The notes below the pieces were generated by a model. That model made no database searches, had not been told where the DNA came from, and saw nothing but the letters and a program-made list of their open reading frames with translations. 64,000 bases of DNA from Sulfomarinibacter sp963733915. GTDB taxonomy: Bacteria; Acidobacteriota; Thermoanaerobaculia; Thermoanaerobaculales; Sulfomarinibacteraceae. A program made the translations under genes and the position numbers. Position 1 is the stretch's first letter, and every line of letters starts with the position of its first letter. The stretch spans positions 1 through 64,000 of the forward strand of contig CAVTEP010000004.1 of assembly GCA_963733915.1 (NCBI GenBank), given 5' to 3'. This document shows positions 55,313 to 62,171 of the stretch, piece after piece.

Positions 55313-55339
55313 CCCGGGCCCATGACGGCCCGGGTTTTT
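55313..55339 (+). terminator. Rho-independent terminator of the riboswitch
   Basis: CCCGGGCC-CATGAC-GGCCCGGG then TTTTT: an 8-bp GC stem, 6-base loop and T-run, 14 bases before the btuF start. It is the likely expression platform. Confidence 0.9.
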
Positions 55340-55352
55340 GTATGGAGGCTCG

Positions 55353-56267
55353 ATGGTCCGACGCCGACACGCCGTGGTGCTGATCGCCGTCCTGGTGGCG
55401 TTCGGAGGCTGCGCCGCCGACGGCGATGTCTGGACGGCGAAGGCCGGTGCTCGCGGCTCGGCTTCGCCACCGCAGCGGATTGTCTCTCTGGCGCCGAGTC
55501 TGACCGAAACCCTCTTCGCCCTCGGCCTTGGCGAACGCGTTGTCGGAGTGACGCGCTACTGCGCAAATCCACCTGAGGTGCAGAGCTTGCCACAGGTCGG
55601 CGGCTTTCTCGATCCGAACTTCGAGGCGATCGTCTCGCTCGAGCCCGACCTCGTCGTGCTGATCCCTTCCAGCGAGGCGACGGAAGATCGGCTGGAGTCG
55701 CTCGGCGTATTCGTGCTGACGATCGATCAGCATGACGTCGGGTCATTGCTCCAGTCCATTTCGATTCTGGCCGAAGGATGCGGTGTGCCGGACAAAGGTG
55801 CGAATCTTCGTGAACAGATCGGGCGGCAGCTGGCCGCGATATCGGCGAAGGTCGAAAGCGCACCGCGCAGGCGGGCGGTGGTGGTGGTCGGCCACGACAT
55901 CGGTGGCGGTGCCGTGCGCTCGGTGTGGGCGGCGGGCCCGGACACCTTTTACGACGGCGTCCTCGAGATCGCCGGCGGCGTCAACGCCGTCACGGAGTCG
56001 GTCGTGCGGTACCCCGAGCTTTCGCGCGAGGGGCTGGCGGCGCTCGACCCCGACGTGGTCCTCGACGTGATCGCCGGGGTCGAGGATCGCGACCTCGCGG
56101 GAATCCGTTCGGGTTGGCGGGAGCTGGTGGAGCTGCGGGCGGTCCGCGACGGCCGGGTGGAAATCCTCGAGGGTGACGTGATGGTGGTGCCCGGGCCGCG
56201 TCTGCCGCAGCTGGTGGAAAACGTGGCGCGCGCTCTCCATCCCGAGCTCGACTGGGGACGGGATTGA
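55353..56267 (+). CDS. btuF: Cobalamin-binding lipoprotein of the ABC importer
   Basis: A 304-residue helical-backbone metal-chelate receptor. Signal and lipobox end FGGC (cysteine 19). RIVSLAPSLTETLFALGLGE is the family start; VVGVTRYCANPPEVQ and LVVLIPSSEATEDRLESLGV continue it. ATG 55353 follows GGAGG. The riboswitch upstream and the ATPase and permease downstream define it as the substrate-binding part of a B12 importer. Its stop overlaps the next start (TTGA). Confidence 0.92.
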   Translation: MVRRRHAVVLIAVLVAFGGCAADGDVWTAKAGARGSASPPQRIVSLAPSLTETLFALGLGERVVGVTRYCANPPEVQSLPQVGGFLDPNFEAIVSLEPDLVVLIPSSEATEDRLESLGVFVLTIDQHDVGSLLQSISILAEGCGVPDKGANLREQIGRQLAAISAKVESAPRRRAVVVVGHDIGGGAVRSVWAAGPDTFYDGVLEIAGGVNAVTESVVRYPELSREGLAALDPDVVLDVIAGVEDRDLAGIRSGWRELVELRAVRDGRVEILEGDVMVVPGPRLPQLVENVARALHPELDWGRD

Positions 56268-57055
56268 ACGGGCCCAAGATCGTCACCGAAGATCTCTGCG
56301 TCCGACTCGGTGAGGCCGAGATCCTCGACCGCGTCTCGCTGTCGATCGGCGGTGGCGAGTTCCTGGCCGTGATCGGTCCCAACGGCGCCGGCAAGTCGAC
56401 CCTGCTGCGTTGCCTCGACGGCGTTCTCGATCCGGTCTCCGGAAGGGTCTTCATCGACGGCCGGCCGCTCGCGGATTTCGGCCGCCGGGAGCTCGCGCGG
56501 GCCGTCAGCTACGTGCCCCAGCCGGATGCGGGCCCCTTCGAGTTCACGGTGAGATCGTATGTCGAGATGGGGCGCTACCCCCATCTCAAGACCTGGGCCG
56601 CGCCGACCGAGGCCGATGTCGCCGCGGTCGTCGAAGCGATGGAGCTGACCGGGGTGTCGGCCCTCGCCGGACGAAGCATGGCCTCGCTGTCGGGCGGCGA
56701 ACGCCAGCGGGCCTCGATCGCCGCGGCGTTGGCCCAGGGCGGCTCGATATTGTTGCTCGACGAGCCGACGAGCTTTCTCGATTACCGTCACCAGGTGCAG
56801 ATCCTCGACCTTATCGACCGCTTGCACCGTGAGAAGTCCCTGACGGTGGTGGCGGTCACCCACGACCTCAACAGCATCGTCGCCTCTGCGGACTCCGTCC
56901 TTGCCCTCAAGGACGGGCGCGTCGCCTTTTCGGGCCCGCCGGCGGATCTGGTCGATGTCCAGACCCTGGCGGCGATTTACGACGCAGACTTCCGGCTCAT
57001 TCCGGGAGGCTATGGCGGGTTGCCGTTGGTGCTGCCGGCGAGGAACGGATGGTGA
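56264..57055 (+). CDS. btuD: Cobalamin ABC transporter ATPase
   Basis: A 263-residue ATP-binding subunit. Walker A is GPNGAGKST at residues 38-46, the signature LSGGERQRA, Walker B ILLLDEPTSFLDY, and the H-loop VTHDLN. It starts with TTG 56264, overlapping the btuF stop, and overlaps btuC by seven bases. The family is shared with iron-siderophore and heme importers; the riboswitch makes B12 the best assignment. Confidence 0.93.
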   Translation: MNGPKIVTEDLCVRLGEAEILDRVSLSIGGGEFLAVIGPNGAGKSTLLRCLDGVLDPVSGRVFIDGRPLADFGRRELARAVSYVPQPDAGPFEFTVRSYVEMGRYPHLKTWAAPTEADVAAVVEAMELTGVSALAGRSMASLSGGERQRASIAAALAQGGSILLLDEPTSFLDYRHQVQILDLIDRLHREKSLTVVAVTHDLNSIVASADSVLALKDGRVAFSGPPADLVDVQTLAAIYDADFRLIPGGYGGLPLVLPARNGW

Positions 57056-58047
57056 GGCCGTCGCTGCGTCTTGCGTTGCTTGCAGCCCTGGCCGTGGTCG
57101 TGCTCCTGTTCACGCCGCTGGTGGGGATGCAGGCGATTCCGCTGTCGGCGCTGATCGACCCGCGCGGCACCGACCCGGCAGCGCTCATCTTTTGGCAGAT
57201 CCGGGTGCCGCGGGTGCTGGCGGCGTTTGTCGGCGGCGCCGGTCTGGCCCTCGGCGGGGCGGTGTTCCAGGCGATCTTCAGAAACCCACTGGCCACGCCC
57301 TACACCCTCGGGGTCGCCAGCGGCGCCTCGCTCGGCGTCGCGCTGGCCAGCCGCTTCGGGCTGTCGATGGTCATCGTCGGTCTGTCGACGACCTCGGCGG
57401 CCGCGTTTGCCGGCGCGTTGCTGGCGATCGGCGTGATCTGGGGGCTGACCCGGCTGCGCCCCGATCTGCCGTCAACGATGCTCCTGCTCGCCGGGGTGGC
57501 GATGTCGTTCTTTTTTTCGAGCGTGATCCTCTTTGCGCAGTACACCGCGTCGCTCGGTGACTCCTACCGTATCGTCCGCTGGCTGATGGGAGGCCTCGGC
57601 GGTGTCGACCTCTCCACTCTCGGGCACATGACGCCGATCGTGCTTCTCGGCGGTGCGGTGGTTGTCTGGCACGCCCGCGAGCTCGACCTCCTGGCCACCG
57701 GCACCGAGGTCGCGGCCAGCCGCGGGGTCGCGGTGGCGCGCTGCCGCACGGTGCTCTTCCTCGCGACCTCGGTGATGGTCGGTGGGGTGGTCGCGGCCTG
57801 CGGCCCGGTCGGTTTTGTCGGCATGATGGCGCCCCACATCTGCCGGCTGGTCCTGGGCTCGAACCATCGCACGCTGCTGCCGGCGACCGCCCTCTTCGGG
57901 GGCGCGTTCCTGGCCCTCTGCGACACCGCCGCCCGGCTCGTGCTCTTCCCGGCCGAGCTGCCGGTCGGTGTCATCACCGCCTTCCTCGGTGCGCCGTTCT
58001 TTCTCTGGCTGCTGGTGCGGCAGTCGGGCTTCGCGGCAAATCGTTGA
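57049..58047 (+). CDS. btuC: Cobalamin ABC transporter permease (FecCD type)
   Basis: A 332-residue permease with about ten helices. IRVPRVLAAFVGGAGLALGG then AVFQAIFRNPLATPY, and CGPVGFVGMMAPHICRLVLG near residue 250 are diagnostic for the FecCD/BtuC family, the latter being the ATPase-contact loop. It starts at ATG 57049 inside the btuD end. It forms the dimeric channel of the B12 importer. Confidence 0.94.
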   Translation: MVRPSLRLALLAALAVVVLLFTPLVGMQAIPLSALIDPRGTDPAALIFWQIRVPRVLAAFVGGAGLALGGAVFQAIFRNPLATPYTLGVASGASLGVALASRFGLSMVIVGLSTTSAAAFAGALLAIGVIWGLTRLRPDLPSTMLLLAGVAMSFFFSSVILFAQYTASLGDSYRIVRWLMGGLGGVDLSTLGHMTPIVLLGGAVVVWHARELDLLATGTEVAASRGVAVARCRTVLFLATSVMVGGVVAACGPVGFVGMMAPHICRLVLGSNHRTLLPATALFGGAFLALCDTAARLVLFPAELPVGVITAFLGAPFFLWLLVRQSGFAANR

Positions 58048-58070
58048 GAAATTTGCGATAGGATGTCGCG

Positions 58071-59645
58071 GTGAAAATGCAATTCAGACCCATTCTGGAT
58101 CTGTCGGTAGTAGTGTTCTCGTTGGCGGCGGTGTTGTTTCTGGCGCCGGTGGCCGGAGCCCAGAGCCCGCCGCCGTGGCCGTCGCCCGTCGCGACTCGCG
58201 CCCCCTCCGCCTCGCCGGTAACCGAGAACCCCACCCCGACCCCATCGCCGACCCCGGCTGCAGAGGAGGCGGACGAGCGGCGGCCGACGCCGACCCCCTC
58301 TGGTGGCGGAGATGATGCCGAAGGCGCGGCGGCGCCCTCGCCGACGCCGGCATCAGAGACCGGGGAGAGCGGTGATCAGGTACCAAAGAGCGAAGCGGTG
58401 ACCAACCCCGGGGAGGTCGCATTCACCGACTACCAACCCTTCGATCTCGAGGGGATCGAGAAGGAGCCGATCACGACGAAATGGAAGAATTTCGTGGCCT
58501 CCGTGCGGGGCCTCACCCGCTACAGCTTGTTCGACGACACGCTCAAGTTCAGGATCGGCGCCAGGGGGCAGTTTGACGGCACCGTCGGCAGCGGCGACAC
58601 GACCTATGGCGAGATTTATGGGCCGATCGAAACCAAATTCGGTGTGCGCCGTTTTGGAGTCTATTCGGCGGGGCGATACCGGAAGTTCAACTTCAACCTC
58701 ACGTTCGACGTGGGTCCCGATTGGGGTTTGAACGATGCGTGGGTCGAGGGCGCCGAAGGCGGCCTCGAAGTGTGGGGGGCTTACCTCGGCAAGCTCCGGC
58801 TGGGTTTCATGGACGAACCCTTCAGCCTCGAGCGGCAGACCAGCTCGTACAACCTCGGCTTCATGGAGCGTTCGCTGCCGGTGCAGACCATCGCGCCTGG
58901 CGCCAACCTCGGCTGGATGGTTCACAACTCCGGCCGGAGCGGACGGTTCAGCTGGGCATTCGGGATGTTCTCCTTCGGTCAGTCGAGCGAGCAGAACGCG
59001 TCGAAATCAACACTGTCGCTGACCGGTCGATTCACCCACCTGCTGGCGTACAGGAATGAGGGCCGCAACCTCGTGCACCTCGGGGTGTCCTTGAGCTCGA
59101 GGTCGCCGAGGGGAGGCGACCTCCAGTACCGGTCGCGGCCGGAGGCGCGTTTCGTCGACTTCCTCGCCGATACCGGGAACTTCGAGGTCGGCAAGGTCAC
59201 TCTGTGGGGCCTCGAGTTCGCCACGGTTCAGGGGCCGTTGTGGGCGGCGGCCGAGTACATCCAGAGCAACGTCTCGGCGCAATCCTTCGGTGATCCGAAG
59301 TTCGGCGGTTCCTATATCCAGTTCGGGTGGTTCCTGACCGGGGAGAAAAAGCCCTACAGGACCAACAGCGGGACCTTCGACCGCCTGCGGCCGGACCGGA
59401 AGTACACCAGGGGAAACCCGTTCAAGAAGAAAAACGGCGGAGCATGGGAGGTGGTCGGCCGGATATCCACCATCGACCTCACCGACGGGCTGATCGAAGG
59501 CGGCGAGCTCTCCGACTACAGCGCCTCGTTGAACTGGTACATCAACGCCACCTCCCGGGTCGAGTTCAATTACATCTATGCCAACCCGCGGGACCATGGC
59601 GCGGCCAACATTTTCCTCATGAGGCTGCAGTTCCAGCCGTGGTAG
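58071..59645 (+). CDS. OprO/OprP-type porin with proline-rich linker
   Basis: A 524-residue outer-membrane protein. A signal peptide ends near GAQS; residues about 30-110 are a proline/threonine-rich linker (PTPTPSPTPAAEEADE). The barrel follows (LKFRIGARGQFDGTVGSG; LDVGPD-like turns; WYINATSRVEFNYIY) and ends FLMRLQFQPW with the terminal aromatic residue of porins. FMDEPFSLERQTSSYNLGFM is typical of the phosphate-selective porin family. GTG 58071 or ATG 58077 may be the start. It lies 24 bases after btuC, so it could be co-transcribed, perhaps giving the corrinoid or phosphate route. Confidence 0.85.
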   Translation: MKMQFRPILDLSVVVFSLAAVLFLAPVAGAQSPPPWPSPVATRAPSASPVTENPTPTPSPTPAAEEADERRPTPTPSGGGDDAEGAAAPSPTPASETGESGDQVPKSEAVTNPGEVAFTDYQPFDLEGIEKEPITTKWKNFVASVRGLTRYSLFDDTLKFRIGARGQFDGTVGSGDTTYGEIYGPIETKFGVRRFGVYSAGRYRKFNFNLTFDVGPDWGLNDAWVEGAEGGLEVWGAYLGKLRLGFMDEPFSLERQTSSYNLGFMERSLPVQTIAPGANLGWMVHNSGRSGRFSWAFGMFSFGQSSEQNASKSTLSLTGRFTHLLAYRNEGRNLVHLGVSLSSRSPRGGDLQYRSRPEARFVDFLADTGNFEVGKVTLWGLEFATVQGPLWAAAEYIQSNVSAQSFGDPKFGGSYIQFGWFLTGEKKPYRTNSGTFDRLRPDRKYTRGNPFKKKNGGAWEVVGRISTIDLTDGLIEGGELSDYSASLNWYINATSRVEFNYIYANPRDHGAANIFLMRLQFQPW

Positions 59646-59648
59646 AAA

Positions 59649-59679
59649 TCGTTCAAACGTTTGAACGTTAGAACGTTGA
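59649..59679. repeat. AACGTT array containing the meaB stop
   Basis: Four units between the convergent porin and meaB genes. The meaB stop TAA lies inside the array. Confidence 0.85.
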
Positions 59680-60672
59680 TTCCGGGGGTCCAAAAGCGTT
59701 GAGGATTATTTCCGCGGCCGCGGATGGGGTGGTTCGGCCCTCGAGGACGTCGGCTTCAATGGAGTCCAATGTCATGGCGACCCTGGGATGCTCGCGGACC
59801 GCGTTCCGCAGCCCCTCGTCGACCATCTCCCACATCCAGCCCAGGGACTGTCGTCGTCGGCGGCGCTCGAGCTCTCCGTCAGCCTCCATCACCGCTCGAT
59901 GCTCCTTAATAAGTCGCCAGATCTCGTCGAGGCCGGCCCCGGTGCTTCCCGATGAGGTCACGATCCTTGGCGTCCACCCGCTTTCGCCCGCCGGCCGCAG
60001 GATGGCGAGGGCGCGTTCGAGCTCTGTGCGGGCGCGCTCGGCGGTTTCGGTGTTAGCGCCATCGGCCTTGTTGATCGCGATCACGTCGGCGAGCTCGAGG
60101 ATGCCGCGCTTGATGCCCTGGAGCTCGTCGCCGGCGCCGGTGAGCATCAGCAGCAGGAAACAATCGACCATCTCCGCAACCGCGGTCTCCGACTGGCCGA
60201 CCCCCACCGTCTCCACCAGCACCACGTCATAGCCCGCTGCCTCGCACACCAAGATCGATTCGCGGGTCTTGCGCGCCACGCCACCCAGCGATCCGCCGGT
60301 GGGGGAGGGTCTAATAAAGGCGTTGTCGGATACGGCGAGCTTCTCCATCCGGGTCTTGTCGCCGAGGATCGAGCCTTTCGAAACCGACGACGAGGGATCC
60401 ACGGCCAGTACGGCCACCCGGTGACCCGCTTCTACCAACTGCAGACCGAAACTCTCGATAAAGGTGCTCTTGCCGACTCCGGGCACTCCGGAGATGCCGA
60501 TGCGTTGAGCGCCGCCGGTGAGGGGCAACAGGGTGGTGAGGAGCTCCTGCGCTTGGCGCCGGTCGCCGGCATGGTTCGACTCGACCAGGGTGAGCGCGCG
60601 CCCGAGCACCGCCCGGTCGCCGGTCTGAATCCCGTTGACGACATCATCGATTCGAATTTGTTGTGAGTTCAT
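59668..60672 (-). CDS. meaB: MeaB-type GTPase chaperone of methylmalonyl-CoA mutase
   Basis: A 334-residue G3E/SIMIBI GTPase. P-loop GVPGVGKST at residues 62-70, then VLAVDPSSSVSKGSILGDKT, VETVGVGQSET, and the guanine motif NKAD. ATG 60672 gives the family length; an upstream ATG at 60705 is an alternative. MeaB protects and gates cofactor loading into B12-dependent methylmalonyl-CoA mutase, which is encoded 1.5 kb away on the same strand. Confidence 0.95.
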   Translation of the reverse strand: MNSQQIRIDDVVNGIQTGDRAVLGRALTLVESNHAGDRRQAQELLTTLLPLTGGAQRIGISGVPGVGKSTFIESFGLQLVEAGHRVAVLAVDPSSSVSKGSILGDKTRMEKLAVSDNAFIRPSPTGGSLGGVARKTRESILVCEAAGYDVVLVETVGVGQSETAVAEMVDCFLLLMLTGAGDELQGIKRGILELADVIAINKADGANTETAERARTELERALAILRPAGESGWTPRIVTSSGSTGAGLDEIWRLIKEHRAVMEADGELERRRRRQSLGWMWEMVDEGLRNAVREHPRVAMTLDSIEADVLEGRTTPSAAAEIILNAFGPPESTF

Positions 60673-60782
60673 CGTTTCAGCATCACCCTTTATCTCCTCG
60701 ATCATACGTTGACGCGGCGAAGCCCGCCATCGGGAACGAGGATGGTATTCTCCCGCTACCCGGAATCAAGGAGGAATGCGCC

Positions 60783-62060
60783 ATGAGGCTTTTACACCGA
60801 GCAGCACTCTCGTCTGCGGCGCTGGCCTGTGTCGTAGGCTGCCGGACCTTCAGCCCGACACCCATGGACGAGGTCGGATTCAAGCAACGGGCCGACACCC
60901 AGACCAAGGACGGGGTCACGGCTTCGATCGTCGTCCTGACCGCCGAGGAGGCCAAAGCCGCCTTCGACTGCAAACTGTACAAAAAGAAGATCCAACCGGT
61001 GTGGCTCGAGATCACCAACGACACCGACGACGAGATGCTGTTCATGCCGCGGAGCATCGACCCCGAGTACTTCGCTCCCCTCGAGGTGGCGCAGAAGACC
61101 CACTGGCGGTGGTCGAAGGAAGCCAACAAGGAAAAGAAGTGGTTCTACTTCGAAAACCAGATGCCGTTTCTGATCCCGCCCGGGAAGACGGTTTCGGGAT
61201 TCGTGTTTACCAACCGCAGCCGAGGCGTCCGCTGGGTGCTGGTGGAGGTTTTCAGCGAGCATGACGCGGTCCACGTGGAGTTCATCAACGAGATCCCGGG
61301 TTTCAACGCCGACTTCCACAAGCTCGAGGATGGCGACCTCTACGAGACCTTCTACCCGGACCAGGATATCGTCGATATTACGGAGCCTCTGGCGTTTCTG
61401 AAGTGGGTTGGGGAGCAACCTGCCACCGTCACCAACGCCGATGGGACCAAGACCGGTGATCCGCTCAACCTTGTGATTATCGGTAACGCCGAGGCGGTCT
61501 GGCCGGCCTTCCTCCGTTCGGGGTGGGACCCGACGGCCGCCATGAGCACTAGTTCGGCACTCAAGACGGGCGTCTTTGGCATCTTCGGCGGCGCCTATCG
61601 CTATGCGCCGATCAGCAACCTCTACGTCTACGGCCGGGCGCAGGATGTCGCGCTGCAAAAGGTGCGCTCCAGCATCCACTACCGCAACCACCTGCGGCTG
61701 TGGCTCGCGCCGGTGACCTATAGGGGCCTGCCGGTGCTGATCGGTCAGATCAGCCGCGACATCGGCAGCCGCTTCACCACGAAGAGCAAGACCCTCACGA
61801 CCCACCGCATCGACCCCAACGTGGATGACACCCGCGCGACCCTGGTGCAAGACTTCATCTACGCCCAGGCGCTGAAGGCCTATGCGCGGGGCGGAGGCGT
61901 CGGTTTCGTGTCGCCCGAGGCGCCGCGCGGCAACCTCACCGGCGACCCGTGGTTCACGGACGGTGAACGTGCGGTCATGGTGCTCACCGACGAGCCGACC
62001 AGCGTTACCGAGATCATCTGGTTTGATCGGCAGACGCAGGAAGCTGCACCGGAACGTTAA
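60783..62060 (+). CDS. LssY C-terminal-domain lipoprotein
   Basis: A 425-residue lipoprotein: signal ending ALACVVGC, then a beta-rich domain (VWLEITNDTDDEMLFMPRSI). The C-terminal half has the LssY_C motifs: GDPLNLVIIGNAEAV, FLRSGWDPT, YRYAPISNLYVYGRAQDVAL and HYRNHLRLWLAP. ATG 60783 is set by AAGGAGG. LssY is a type I secretion-associated or membrane enzyme region of unclear role. The stop is in an AACGTT array. Confidence 0.87.
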   Translation: MRLLHRAALSSAALACVVGCRTFSPTPMDEVGFKQRADTQTKDGVTASIVVLTAEEAKAAFDCKLYKKKIQPVWLEITNDTDDEMLFMPRSIDPEYFAPLEVAQKTHWRWSKEANKEKKWFYFENQMPFLIPPGKTVSGFVFTNRSRGVRWVLVEVFSEHDAVHVEFINEIPGFNADFHKLEDGDLYETFYPDQDIVDITEPLAFLKWVGEQPATVTNADGTKTGDPLNLVIIGNAEAVWPAFLRSGWDPTAAMSTSSALKTGVFGIFGGAYRYAPISNLYVYGRAQDVALQKVRSSIHYRNHLRLWLAPVTYRGLPVLIGQISRDIGSRFTTKSKTLTTHRIDPNVDDTRATLVQDFIYAQALKAYARGGGVGFVSPEAPRGNLTGDPWFTDGERAVMVLTDEPTSVTEIIWFDRQTQEAAPER

Positions 62061-62171
62061 AACGTTAGAACGTTAGAACGTTAAATTGAGGCACGAAAAA
62101 ACATCGGTAGGTGTCGAATTACCCGGGGCGGGCGGGAACGTTCTAACGTTACAACGTTGAACGTTCTAACG
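62053..62171. repeat. Two AACGTT arrays between convergent genes
   Basis: Units at 62053-62085 and 62137-62171 flank a GGGGCGGGCGGG block. They hold the stops of the LssY gene (CGT-TAA) and of the mutase gene (CGT-TAG). Confidence 0.85.
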
